A stretch of DNA of 64,000 bases from contig NZ_JADLQL010000003.1 in assembly GCF_015477805.1 (NCBI RefSeq), forward strand, positions 186,001 to 250,000, written 5' to 3'. The notes under the pieces are model-generated. The model was not told where the DNA came from. It worked only from the letters and a program-made list of their open reading frames with translations, and made no database searches. Positions 1 to 10,742 of the stretch are shown piece by piece (within the stretch, counting starts at the first letter, position 1; each line of letters begins with the position of its first letter). Made by a program: the position numbers and the translations under genes. Source of the DNA: Nocardia flavorosea. Its GTDB lineage: Bacteria; Actinomycetota; Actinomycetes; Mycobacteriales; Mycobacteriaceae.

Positions 1-359
1 AGCTCCCGATGCAGGCGCCCGGCCCGGGGGGCGACCGGCCGACCGCGCCGGATGTCACCGCGCCGATCCTGCCGTCGCCGGAACGGCCCGCACCGGATGC
101 CGGCGACCCGGACACATCGGTGCCGGATACCCAGGCACCGGATATTGCACCGGATGACACCACCGCCCCGAACACCCCTGTTCCGACCACTCCGGACGGA
201 CCAGGGGTCGATTCGGTGGAGCCGACCACCCAGATCCCGCCATCCACGATCAGCTCTCCCGGCCCGGCCGAACCGTCCGTACCGGAGGTTCCGACGGTCC
301 CGGAGACCGGACTGCCGTCAGTTCCGACGACGATCGTTCCCGGCGGGCCCACCAGCTGA
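1..359 (+). CDS. C-terminal Pro/Thr-rich tail of an anti-sigma-D-like protein (5' partial)
   Basis: The reading frame is open from the window edge to a TGA at 357-359. It encodes about 118 residues that are almost all Pro, Thr, Asp, Ser, Val and Gly, with no domain. In mycobacteria the order sigD, rsdA (Pro/Ala-rich anti-sigma-D factor), DUF5319 gene on the other strand, guaB2 is conserved, and the next two genes here match that order. I infer this is the extracytoplasmic tail of an RsdA-type anti-sigma factor. The sigma-binding and membrane parts lie outside the window. The low-complexity sequence alone would not identify it. Confidence 0.6.
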   Translation, partial: LPMQAPGPGGDRPTAPDVTAPILPSPERPAPDAGDPDTSVPDTQAPDIAPDDTTAPNTPVPTTPDGPGVDSVEPTTQIPPSTISSPGPAEPSVPEVPTVPETGLPSVPTTIVPGGPTS

Positions 360-414
360 CCGGAACCCGCTCGCGTGCCGCGACCGATCGGCGAGTCGCG
401 AATCGAATACCAGT

Positions 415-455
415 AGCCCTGTGGCCGTCCACCCGAGGTGGACGGCCACAGGGCT
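415..455. terminator. Perfect 19-bp stem-loop between convergent genes
   Basis: Arms 415-433 and 437-455 are perfectly complementary with a CGA loop. It lies between the stop at 359 (+) and the DUF5319 stop at 579 (-). There is no T-run, so it would be an actinobacterial-type terminator that can serve both strands. Confidence 0.75.
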
Positions 456-578
456 GTAAGGGTGCTGCCGCGGTTGTGCGTTACGACCTCGGTGCGGATA
501 CGCGAAAACGATCGGCCGTCGTATGGCGGTCGATCGTGCCGGATACAACCGGCGGCTCCGACTCGGCTGTCGAAGGAA

Positions 579-2803
<2,225 letters not shown>

Positions 2804-2972
2804 CTCCGGTGGCGCGCGGCGCCGCCCGCCGGTGTATCCGGCCCCGGCCGGTCGGCCCTCCGGCCCAGCCGTCTGAGCCGCGGCTGACCGGGGTGTGTAA
2901 GGTTTAGTCGCAATATGCGAGTTCACCAGGTGAAACGCAGACACCGGTGCCGAGTCTTACGAGGCCCTGAGA

Positions 2973-3060
2973 GGTTTCGGCCCGTCCCTGTTGTCAGCGC
3001 TCGAAGCGGCGCAGCCGCGAATGTCGAGCGCTGACAACAGGAACCCAGGGGGCCGAAACC
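2973..3060. other. Nested inverted repeat in the guaB-guaB3 intergenic region
   Basis: Outer arms 2973-2983 and 3050-3060 (11 bp) enclose inner perfect arms 2987-3004 and 3024-3041 (18 bp). The inner loop holds a further GCGGC/GCCGC mini-stem. The structure ends about 30 nt before the guaB3 Shine-Dalgarno. It could terminate guaB transcription, act as an attenuator or stabilise RNA. The remainder of 2804-2972 is GC-rich with no gene seen. Confidence 0.6.
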
Positions 3061-3102
3061 CCGCGCCGGCGAAGTCGGTGCCAGAAAACACAGGAGCTAT
3101 TT

Positions 3103-4278
3103 GTGCGGGATATGGTCGAGATCGGGATGGGTAGGACTGCTCGCCGGACCTACGAGCTGGACGATGTAGATATCGTTCCCTCGCGCCGGACCCGTTCCGC
3201 CGGCCAGGTATCGCTGGCATGGCAACTGGACGCCTACCGGTTCGATATTCCCTTCCTCACCCATCCGACCGATGCGCTGGTCTCCCCGGAGTTCGCCATC
3301 GAGCTCGGGCGCCGCGGTGGCCTGGGCGTGCTCAACGGCGAGGGGCTGTGGGCGCGCCACGCGGATGTTCCGGCCAAGATCGACCAGCTGCTCGAACTCG
3401 CCGACAAGGGTAGCTATCAGCGCGCGATCGCGTTTCTGCAAGAACTGCACGCCGCGCCCATGCAGCCCGATCTGCTGGCCGCGGCGGTCGCTCAGGTCCG
3501 GGCCGGCGGTGTCACCGTCGCGGTGCGGGTGAGCCCGCAGAACGCGCGTGCTCTCACTCCCGGTCTGCTACAGGCCGGGATCGATCTGCTGGTCGTGCAG
3601 GGCACCATCATCTCGGCCGAGCATGTGGGCGACGGCGAACCGCTGAACCTCAAAACCTTCATCGCGGAACTGGACGTGCCGGTCGTCGCCGGCGGGGTCA
3701 GTGACCATCGCACCGCGCTGCACCTGATGCGCACCGGCGCCGCCGGGGTGATCGTGGGTTACGGTTCGCAGCCGGGCGCCACCACCACCGGCGAAGTTCT
3801 CGGGATCGGCGTACCGATGGCGACCGCCATCGCCGACGCCGCCGCGGCCCGCCGCGACTACCTCGACGAGACGGGCGGTCGCTACGTGCATGTGATCGCC
3901 GACGGCGATATCAACACCTCGGGTCAGCTGGCCAAGGCGATCGCCTGTGGTGCGGACGCGGCCATGCTGGGAGCGCCGTTCGCGATTGCGGCCGAAGCGC
4001 CCGGGCGGGGCTGGTACTGGCCTTCGGCCGCCGCCCACCCGTCGGTGCCGCGAGGTTCGCTGCTGTCACTGGACGAGCCGTGGGATCTCGCCGGCGAACT
4101 GCTCGGTCAGGCCCCGCCGGCCCCGGTACGGCCCAGCCTGGAACAGCTGTTGACCGGACCGTCCGACGACCCGTTCGGATCACTGAACCTCGTCGGCGGG
4201 CTGCGCCGATCGATGGCCAAGGCCGGATACTCCGATCTCAAGGAATTCCAGAAGGTCGGTCTCAGCGTCCGCGCCTGA
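3103..4278 (+). CDS. guaB3: GuaB3 family IMP dehydrogenase-related protein
   Basis: The 391-residue protein starts at a GTG with AGGAG six bases upstream (3092-3096). The N-terminus VEIGMGRTARRTYELDDV is typical of the actinobacterial GuaB3 clade. It has an IMPDH-like TIM barrel (VPVVAGGVSDHRTAL, GVIVGYGSQPGATTTG, VIADGDINTSGQLAKA) but no CBS insert and no catalytic PGSICTTR loop. From family knowledge GuaB3 lacks typical IMP dehydrogenase activity and related proteins have been reported with GMP reductase activity, so its reaction here is not certain. It sits between guaB and guaA. The cholesterol-oxidase-like gene that follows guaB3 in M. tuberculosis is absent. Confidence 0.92.
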   Translation: MRDMVEIGMGRTARRTYELDDVDIVPSRRTRSAGQVSLAWQLDAYRFDIPFLTHPTDALVSPEFAIELGRRGGLGVLNGEGLWARHADVPAKIDQLLELADKGSYQRAIAFLQELHAAPMQPDLLAAAVAQVRAGGVTVAVRVSPQNARALTPGLLQAGIDLLVVQGTIISAEHVGDGEPLNLKTFIAELDVPVVAGGVSDHRTALHLMRTGAAGVIVGYGSQPGATTTGEVLGIGVPMATAIADAAAARRDYLDETGGRYVHVIADGDINTSGQLAKAIACGADAAMLGAPFAIAAEAPGRGWYWPSAAAHPSVPRGSLLSLDEPWDLAGELLGQAPPAPVRPSLEQLLTGPSDDPFGSLNLVGGLRRSMAKAGYSDLKEFQKVGLSVRA

Positions 4279-4320
4279 GCCCGCGGGTACGGTCGGGTGA
4301 AGGCGCTGTTCGGGGCTCAT

Positions 4321-4326
4321 TAGACT
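4321..4326 (+). promoter_or_regulatory. -10 hexamer TAGACT of a leaderless guaA promoter
   Basis: TAGACT lies exactly 6 nt before the GTG at 4333 and no Shine-Dalgarno precedes that codon, so the mRNA probably begins at the start codon. Confidence 0.65.
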
Positions 4327-4332
4327 GTCCGG

Positions 4333-5904
4333 GTGACACATTCCCAGAGGCCCGTTCTTGTTGTCGACTTCGGTGCGCAGTACGCGCAGTTGATTGCCCG
4401 CCGGGTCCGGGAGGCGAGTGTCTACTCCGAGGTGGTTTCGCATACCGCCACCGTCGCGGAGATCGCTGAGAAGCAACCCCTGGCGGTGATCCTGTCCGGT
4501 GGTCCGGCCAGCGTGTACGCGGAGGGGGCGCCGGCCCTCGATCCGCGGCTGTTCGACCTGGATATCCCGGTTTTCGGTATCTGCTACGGCTTCCAGGCGA
4601 TGGCGCAGGCATTGGGCGGCACCGTGACCAATACGGGCACGCGCGAATACGGCCGCACCGAACTCGATATCGACGGCGGCCTACTGCACGAGGGGCTGCC
4701 CGGGTTGCAGCCGGTGTGGATGAGCCACGGGGACGCGGTCACCGATGCCCCGGAGGGTTTCGAGGTCACCGGTACGACGGTAGGTGCGCCGGTCGCGGCG
4801 TTCGAGAACCGGGCCCGCCGGCTGGCCGGTGTGCAGTACCACCCCGAGGTGCTGCATTCGCCGCACGGCCAGCAGGTGCTGAGCCGGTTCCTGCACGAGA
4901 TGGCGGGTATCAAACCGGACTGGACGCCGGCCAATATCGCCGATGCGATGATCGAGCGGGTGCGCGAGCAGATCGGGGACGGGCACGCGATCTGCGCCCT
5001 GTCCGGCGGCGTGGACAGCGCGGTGGCGGGTGCTCTGGTGCAGCGTGCCATCGGCGACAGGCTGACCTGTGTTTTCGTCGATCACGGATTGCTGCGGGCC
5101 GGTGAGCGGGAACAGGTGCAGCGCGATTTCGTGGCCGCTACCGGGGCCCGGCTGGTCACCGTGGATGCGGTCGAGAAGTTCCTGGGCGAACTGAAGGGCG
5201 TCACCGACCCCGAAGAAAAACGCAAGATCATCGGCCGTGAGTTCATCCGGTCCTTCGAGGACGCGGTGGGCGAGGTCGTCGGTGAGCAGTCGGCCGGGCA
5301 GGATGTGCCGGCGGTCGAATACCTGGTGCAGGGCACGCTGTACCCGGATGTGGTGGAATCCGGCGGCGGCAGCGGTACCGCGAACATCAAGTCCCATCAC
5401 AACGTGGGCGGGCTGCCCGACGATCTCGAGTTCCAACTGGTCGAACCGCTGCGGCTGCTGTTCAAGGACGAGGTCCGGGCGGTCGGCCGGGAACTCGGCC
5501 TGCCCGAGGAGATCGTGGCCCGGCAGCCGTTCCCCGGCCCCGGCCTGGCGATCCGGATCATCGGCGAGGTCACCGAGGACCGGTTGCGGACGCTACGGCA
5601 GGCCGACGCCATCGCCCGGGAGGAGCTCACCGCCGCCGGGCTGGACGGGCAGATCTGGCAGTGTCCGGTGGTATTGCTCGCGGATGTGCGCAGTGTCGGC
5701 GTCCAGGGGGACGGCCGCACCTACGGGCATCCGATCGTGCTGCGCCCCGTGTCCAGTGAGGATGCGATGACCGCGGATTGGACCCGGTTGCCCTACGAGG
5801 TGCTGGAGCGGATCTCGACCCGGATCACCAATGAGGTGAGCGAGGTCAACCGCGTGGTACTGGATGTGACGAGCAAACCGCCGGGCACCATCGAGTGGGA
5901 GTGA
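4333..5904 (+). CDS. guaA: GMP synthase (glutamine-hydrolysing)
   Basis: The 523-residue enzyme aminates XMP to GMP using ATP and glutamine. The N-terminal class I glutamine amidotransferase domain carries nucleophile Cys84 (GICYGFQ) and the His170/Glu172 pair (QYHPE). The ATP-pyrophosphatase domain has the PP-loop SGGVDS at 224-229. The C-terminal dimerisation domain ends KPPGTIEWE, the canonical end of the family. The length is normal. The gene has its own leaderless promoter and a strong terminator right after the stop, so it is probably expressed independently of guaB3. Confidence 0.97.
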   Translation: MTHSQRPVLVVDFGAQYAQLIARRVREASVYSEVVSHTATVAEIAEKQPLAVILSGGPASVYAEGAPALDPRLFDLDIPVFGICYGFQAMAQALGGTVTNTGTREYGRTELDIDGGLLHEGLPGLQPVWMSHGDAVTDAPEGFEVTGTTVGAPVAAFENRARRLAGVQYHPEVLHSPHGQQVLSRFLHEMAGIKPDWTPANIADAMIERVREQIGDGHAICALSGGVDSAVAGALVQRAIGDRLTCVFVDHGLLRAGEREQVQRDFVAATGARLVTVDAVEKFLGELKGVTDPEEKRKIIGREFIRSFEDAVGEVVGEQSAGQDVPAVEYLVQGTLYPDVVESGGGSGTANIKSHHNVGGLPDDLEFQLVEPLRLLFKDEVRAVGRELGLPEEIVARQPFPGPGLAIRIIGEVTEDRLRTLRQADAIAREELTAAGLDGQIWQCPVVLLADVRSVGVQGDGRTYGHPIVLRPVSSEDAMTADWTRLPYEVLERISTRITNEVSEVNRVVLDVTSKPPGTIEWE

Positions 5905-5910
5905 GCCGAC

Positions 5911-5954
5911 AGCGCAACGCCCGGACCCTTCGATCGGGGTCCGGGCGTTGCGCT
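5911..5954. terminator. 18-bp perfect stem-loop terminator after guaA
   Basis: Arms 5911-5928 and 5937-5954 pair perfectly around an 8-nt loop. It lies between guaA (+) and the convergent small membrane protein gene (-). Confidence 0.8.
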
Positions 5955-5996
5955 CGGTATGGCGGCGTCCGACGAGAACCGGCGTCGCCGGCGGGG

Positions 5997-6248
5997 CTAC
6001 CGGCGCTTTCGCGGTGAGATCACCAGCGCCACGCCCGTCACGATCGCGACGGCGACGATGATCCAGCCGACCGGGATCATGGACGTGATATCCCACTGAT
6101 CCGGTCCGGCCAGCGCCCAGATACTCACCAGCAGCGCCAGCAGACCGGTGACGAACAAGCCGGCGGAGAAGCCCCCGCGGTGCGCCCGCCCGGCCGGCCC
6201 GCAGTCGCCTGCTGTTTCCGTACGCGATGCCGTTCCTCGATCAGCCAC
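5997..6248 (-). CDS. Small two-helix membrane protein
   Basis: The 83-residue protein has an Arg/Gly-rich N-terminus, two hydrophobic segments (around SAGLFVTGLLALLVSIWAL and IPVGWIIVAVAIVTGVALVI) and a basic end SPRKRR. GTG 6248 is preferred: it has GGAGG six bases upstream and overlaps the stop of the preceding PspC gene by 8 nt, implying translational coupling. A GTG at 6266 is an alternative. Being co-transcribed with a PspC-type envelope-stress protein suggests an accessory membrane role. No specific family is recognised. Confidence 0.8.
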   Translation of the reverse strand: MADRGTASRTETAGDCGPAGRAHRGGFSAGLFVTGLLALLVSIWALAGPDQWDITSMIPVGWIIVAVAIVTGVALVISPRKRR

Positions 6249-7857
6249 GGCGCACCTCCGCTTCACCCATCCGGACCTGCACGTTCAAATTCAGTACCGG
6301 CGCATCCCCACCGGGGCCGGTGAGCCCGTCCGGGCAGTTCGCCTCACCCATCCGGACGGTGCATTCGGTGCGCACGTTCATGTTGTCGGGTACCAGGACC
6401 ACCGCCTGACCCATCTGCACGGAAAGGTCGACCGTGCGATCCGCGGTCAACTCGATTCCGCGCAGGTCCAGTGTGCCGGAACCCATGGTCACCGCGTATT
6501 CCGGCCGGATATCGGTGGCCGCGGCGGGAGCCCAGGTGCGCTCACCCATGGCGGTGCTCTGGAAATCGACCGGTCCGACCGCGGCGGCCAGGATGACGAA
6601 CGCCGCCAGTGGCGCGGTGACCAGCAACAGCCCGTGACCACGGCGACGGAAGGCGCCGAGTATCAGTCCCAGTCCGATTACCGCGAGTGCGATCGCGGCG
6701 ATGCGTCCGGGCGTCATCCATTCGGCTCCGGCCACCGCGGCCGCACCGGCACCCGCCGCGGCGAGGATGGCCAGGCCGAGCACGACCGCGGTGAAACGCG
6801 AACGGGGACGCTTCTCGACGACCGTTGCGACCGGCTGCGCCGGGGTGGGGTCGGGCAGATCCCAGGCCAGCGGCGCGACGCCCAAGGGGTCCCAGGCGGG
6901 TGGTGTGCGGTCGGCCAGGGCCGAGCCGGTGGATTTGCTCATTCCGATGGTGGGACGGGGAGGTACGGGCCGATCTGAGCCGGTGTCCCGTGGCGAGTCC
7001 GGCTCGGCAGGGATGCCTGCTGCCGTGTCCTCGGTAGCGGCGGATTCGGTGTCCGGGCCCGGATCGCCGGTTTGCGCGGCTGCGGCTGCCGGTGGGGCCG
7101 AAGGTTCGGAGGCGGGGCCCTTGGTGAGGCTCGGGCCGGTGATGCCCGCCGTTTCGGAGGCGGGGGCCTTGGTGCGGCTGGGGCCGGGGGCACCGGCCGT
7201 TTCGGCGGCAGTGGTACCGGAATCTTCTCCGTCGCCCTGCACGGGATTCGCAGCGGGGTTGTCCGGGACGTACTGGTCCGGCAACTTCGTGTAGGGGGTG
7301 TATATTCCGGTGTGCTGGGAGGTGTACGGATCCGCGCCGCCCTGCGGGAACGTTGCCCCGGGGTATCCGGTCGTACCCGGGCCCACCGCATCCGGAGCCG
7401 TCGTCCCGGCGGGCAGTGGCGGCGGCTGCGGGGCCCGCAGATACAGCATCCACCAGCCGGCCAGCATGAGCGCCAACGCGATCACTCCCGACCCGCCGAG
7501 ACCCACACCCACCGGTCCCATGGTGCTCACCGCGATCGCCAGCGCCACGATCAGCACGATCGTCTTGGTCTGGCTCTGCGAATCCTGGCGTCTACGGGTC
7601 AGCGATTCCGCCATCGACGCACCTTCGCCGGCTTCGGGGAACATCAGCCAGCCGAACAGATAGAGCACGATGCCCGCCCCGCCGAAGAGGGTCGACACGA
7701 CGAAAGCCACCCGCACCAGCACCGGGTCGATGCCGTAGCGGTGCCCGACCCCGGCCGCTACCCCGGCGATCGGCCCGTGCCGGGGTAGGCGGGCCGGCCG
7801 GGTCTGCCACATCTGGTGGAGCTGATCACCGAAGCTGGTTCTCGTCATGAAACCCAT
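6241..7857 (-). CDS. PspC-domain membrane protein with LiaF-like C-terminal domain (EsrI-like)
   Basis: The 538-residue protein begins at ATG 7857, with AGGAAG a few bases upstream. Residues about 15-75 form a PspC domain (IAGVAAGVGHRYGIDPVLVRVAF) with a membrane segment. Two more helices follow, then a long Ala/Pro/Thr-rich linker, a second helical set, and a C-terminal beta-rich 'toast-rack' region with repeated strands (VRMGEANCPDG, VQVRMGEAEVRRG). It is divergent from a PspC histidine kinase and its regulator. This matches from memory the EsrISR envelope-stress system of Corynebacterium glutamicum, where EsrI inhibits the EsrSR pair. That role here is inference. Confidence 0.85.
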   Translation of the reverse strand: MGFMTRTSFGDQLHQMWQTRPARLPRHGPIAGVAAGVGHRYGIDPVLVRVAFVVSTLFGGAGIVLYLFGWLMFPEAGEGASMAESLTRRRQDSQSQTKTIVLIVALAIAVSTMGPVGVGLGGSGVIALALMLAGWWMLYLRAPQPPPLPAGTTAPDAVGPGTTGYPGATFPQGGADPYTSQHTGIYTPYTKLPDQYVPDNPAANPVQGDGEDSGTTAAETAGAPGPSRTKAPASETAGITGPSLTKGPASEPSAPPAAAAAQTGDPGPDTESAATEDTAAGIPAEPDSPRDTGSDRPVPPRPTIGMSKSTGSALADRTPPAWDPLGVAPLAWDLPDPTPAQPVATVVEKRPRSRFTAVVLGLAILAAAGAGAAAVAGAEWMTPGRIAAIALAVIGLGLILGAFRRRGHGLLLVTAPLAAFVILAAAVGPVDFQSTAMGERTWAPAAATDIRPEYAVTMGSGTLDLRGIELTADRTVDLSVQMGQAVVLVPDNMNVRTECTVRMGEANCPDGLTGPGGDAPVLNLNVQVRMGEAEVRRG

Positions 7858-8197
7858 GCTCCGCTTCCTGCGGGCGCTCTGACATCGGGGGGAACCCTGA
7901 AGTTGATCCCGAAAAACTCCCGACCGCCGCCTGACCGGCCCGGACATTGCAGCGAGACAGCCGACTCTGCGGTCATGCCCGCTGTGTGGGGTTCCTCCGC
8001 GGCAGCCGGCTGTGGATTCGCCGGCTGCCGACGTGCGGTTCCCGCACGAGATGATCGTTTTCCGGCGTTCGAGCCGGACGGGCCCGGACACGCAGCGGGC
8101 GCGAACGAACCGAGCGGCCTCCTCGGCGGCGCCAGGGATACAGATCAGGGTGTTTCCCCATGGCCGGGCGGGTTGCGGACGTGCCAGTATCGAAGAC
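7858..8197. promoter_or_regulatory. Divergent promoter region between the two PspC genes
   Basis: This 340-bp gap separates two divergent starts. CAGTAT (8185-8190) lies 7 nt before the kinase ATG at 8198 and may be its -10 element. Long frames through the gap have no recognisable content. It is the expected site for autoregulation by the LuxR-type regulator encoded downstream, but no clear operator was identified. Confidence 0.5.
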
Positions 8198-9634
8198 ATG
8201 TGCCCGTTCGGACCTGCCTTCTACGCCCCGGGCGCCGACCGGCCCGTAGCCGACCCGGATATCGCGGGCGGGCGGTTGGTGCGCCGATCCGGCGGCCGGA
8301 TCGTGGGCGGGGTCGCCGGTGGTGTGGCCGACCATCTCGGGATCGACGTTCTCAAGGTGCGGATGGCGTTCGTGCTGCTGTCCGCTCTGGCCGGAGCCGG
8401 GATAGTCGCCTACGGACTGCTGTGGATCTTCACGCCCGGCGGTGGCGACGACGCCCGCCCCTCCGGTACGGAACGTCGTCAGGCGATCGGGCTGGCGTTG
8501 CTCGGCCTGGGGTTGTCGGTGGCGGTGTCGTGGGCGTTCAGTGGAACGGCGGCCCGGGTGATCGCGCCGCTGCTGGTGATCGCGGTGGGCGCGGCGCTGG
8601 TGTGGCGCGAATACGATGCCGACGGCCCGCGGTCGCTGATCGGCATACCGGCGAAGCCGTCGGTGGTCACCTGGTCGCGGATCATCGCCGGGGTCACTCT
8701 GGTGGTGGCCGGTCTGGCTGTGGTGGTGCTGTCGCAGGTCGATTGGGGTTCGCTCGGTTCGGCTTTACTGGCGGTGGCAGCGACCCTGATCGGGGTGGGC
8801 CTGCTGATGGTCCCGCTCGGCCTGCGGATGATGCATTCGCTCAATGCCGAACGCGCGGCCCGTATCCGCAACGAGGAACGCGAGGAGATCGCTTCCCACT
8901 TGCACGATTCGGTACTGCAGACGCTGGCGCTGATCCAGCGGCAGGCCGGCGATCAGCAGGAGGTGCTGCGGCTGGCGCGCAGCCAGGAACGTGAGCTGCG
9001 GCGCTGGCTGTTCGCCGACGCCGGCCCGGCCGAGTCCAGTCTGGCGGTGGCGCTGCGCACAATCGCCGGTGAGGTGGAAGACCAGCACGGTGTGAAGGTC
9101 ACCCCGGTGACCGTGGGCGATGTGGCGATGGACGGCGCCGACAACGGGTCCGGCCTGCCGAAAGAACATTTCACCGCCGTCCTGGGCGCCACCCGGGAAG
9201 CGCTGGTGAACGCCGCCAAACATGCCGGCGTCGCCGAGATCGACCTGTTCGCCGAGACGGAACCACACCAGGTCAGTGTGTTCGTCCGCGACCGCGGTAC
9301 CGGTTTCGACCCCGATACGGTCCCCGCCGACCGCCACGGTCTGGCCCGCTCCATTCGCGCCCGGGTGGAGCGGCGCGGGGGGACGGTGGAGATCGTCTCG
9401 GAACCCGGACGTGGGACCGAGGTGCGGATCCTGCTGCCCCGGACCGATTCCGGCGCCGATGAGGAAGAGCCAGGACGTGACCGGTCCCCGGAGAGCCCCC
9501 GTGACGACGGTGCCGCCCGACAACCGTCACCCGAACCTGCCGGGGTCGCGCACGATTCGGATTTCGCCCACACCACCGGTGCGCGGCCCGAAGTGCTCCA
9601 CGGCGCGGAGACCCGCCGCGAGGAGGTTCGTTGA
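8198..9634 (+). CDS. PspC-domain sensor histidine kinase (EsrS-like)
   Basis: The 478-residue membrane kinase has an N-terminal PspC domain (about 25-80, GGRIVGGVAGGVADHLGID), further hydrophobic segments at about 97-130 and 168-215, and a HisKA_3-type dimerisation helix with phospho-acceptor His236 (ASHLHDSVLQT). The HATPase domain follows (REALVNAAKHAG, VFVRDRGTGFDP, GRGTEVRILLP). The tail after about 425 is acidic and low-complexity. ATG 8198 is chosen because the 62 upstream residues look non-coding. The regulator gene lies 172 bp downstream. The likely role is sensing envelope stress, held in check by the divergent PspC protein. Confidence 0.9.
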   Translation: MCPFGPAFYAPGADRPVADPDIAGGRLVRRSGGRIVGGVAGGVADHLGIDVLKVRMAFVLLSALAGAGIVAYGLLWIFTPGGGDDARPSGTERRQAIGLALLGLGLSVAVSWAFSGTAARVIAPLLVIAVGAALVWREYDADGPRSLIGIPAKPSVVTWSRIIAGVTLVVAGLAVVVLSQVDWGSLGSALLAVAATLIGVGLLMVPLGLRMMHSLNAERAARIRNEEREEIASHLHDSVLQTLALIQRQAGDQQEVLRLARSQERELRRWLFADAGPAESSLAVALRTIAGEVEDQHGVKVTPVTVGDVAMDGADNGSGLPKEHFTAVLGATREALVNAAKHAGVAEIDLFAETEPHQVSVFVRDRGTGFDPDTVPADRHGLARSIRARVERRGGTVEIVSEPGRGTEVRILLPRTDSGADEEEPGRDRSPESPRDDGAARQPSPEPAGVAHDSDFAHTTGARPEVLHGAETRREEVR

Positions 9635-9806
9635 CCGCCGATATCGCTTATCACCAGTCACGGTGGCGGCCGCTTGCCGGCCGGTCGTGAGGCCGGCCCG
9701 GTTCGTTACCGTCCGTGCCCGGCCGGCAGCGAACCGGGTTCGCCGTCCGTGGGTAGTCTCCGGTGGGGCCCGAGGGCGGCGCCATCGATACACAGAAAGG
9801 GCGGGC

Positions 9807-10442
9807 GTGCGGGTTTTTCTCGTCGATGATCATGCGGTGTTCCGGTCCGGGGTACGGGCCGAACTGGGCCGGGAAGCCGATATGGAGGTGGTCGGGGAGG
9901 CCGGGAGTGTGGCCGAGGCGGTGGCGGGGATCAATGCCGCCGCACCCGATGTGGTGCTGCTCGATGTGCATATGCCGGCCGGGGGCGGTGTGGCGGTGCT
10001 GAACGGGATCGACAGTGGGCCGGTATGTCTGGCGTTGAGTGTTTCCGACGCCGCCGAGGACGTGATCGCCGTGATCCGGGCCGGCGCCCGCGGTTATGTG
10101 ACGAAGACGATTTCCGGCGCCGAACTGGCCGACGGGATCCGCCGGGTGGCCGGTGGCGATGCGGTTTTCAGTCCGCGCCTGGCCGGTTTCGTACTGGATT
10201 CGTTCACCGGGAAATCACCGGTCCCCGAACCACCCCTGGACCCCGAACTCGATTCGCTGACCCCGCGTGAACTCGAAGTGCTGCGACTGCTGGCCCGCGG
10301 ATACACCTACCGGGAGATCGCCGAAAAACTGTTCATCTCGGTGAAAACCGTGGAAACCCACGCCTCGAACGTGCTCCGGAAAACCCAGCAGTCCAACCGC
10401 AATGCCCTGACCCGCTGGGCCCACCGCCGCCGCATCGACTGA
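9807..10442 (+). CDS. LuxR/NarL-family response regulator (EsrR-like)
   Basis: The 211-residue regulator has a receiver domain (VFLVDDHAVFRSG at the start, phospho-acceptor Asp53 in VVLLDVHMP, conserved Lys in YVTKTISG) and a C-terminal LuxR helix-turn-helix (LTPRELEVLRLLARGYT, FISVKTVETHASNVLRK). GTG 9807 has AGAAAGG six bases upstream, and longer in-frame extensions overlap the kinase gene. It is the cognate partner of the preceding PspC kinase and probably controls envelope-stress genes, including the divergent PspC operon. Confidence 0.93.
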   Translation: MRVFLVDDHAVFRSGVRAELGREADMEVVGEAGSVAEAVAGINAAAPDVVLLDVHMPAGGGVAVLNGIDSGPVCLALSVSDAAEDVIAVIRAGARGYVTKTISGAELADGIRRVAGGDAVFSPRLAGFVLDSFTGKSPVPEPPLDPELDSLTPRELEVLRLLARGYTYREIAEKLFISVKTVETHASNVLRKTQQSNRNALTRWAHRRRID

Positions 10443-10742
10443 TGGCTCGCCCCTGCCCTCTCGCCCCAGGACCATTCACCTCCCCTGGGTGGGACACGTC
10501 CGGTTCTGGAGCGACGGAGCGGGGGAGCGTAGCGGAGGCGTGAAGAACCGGGCCTGAAAGGGCCCCACCCTCGAGCCGCGCAGCGGCTCCGAAATCACAG
10601 CCCCGCCCTTCTACGGATGGTCTACCCCCGACGGCGCGGACAACAGCGCTGCGCCAGGTAATCGCCGCGCTGTTCAGCTACATGGCTGGGCCCTTGATCT
10701 CAGATCGACGGAGCAGGCGAAGCGGAACTGGATGTGGCGCAA
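10443..10742. other. Intergenic region between convergent genes
   Basis: No gene is seen. A 7-bp stem with a 3-nt loop (10573-10579/10583-10589) and imperfect pairing of CCGGTTCT near 10500 with AGAACCGG near 10544 could form a terminator. The segment 10500-10560 is purine-rich and GAGCG-repetitive. Confidence 0.4.
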
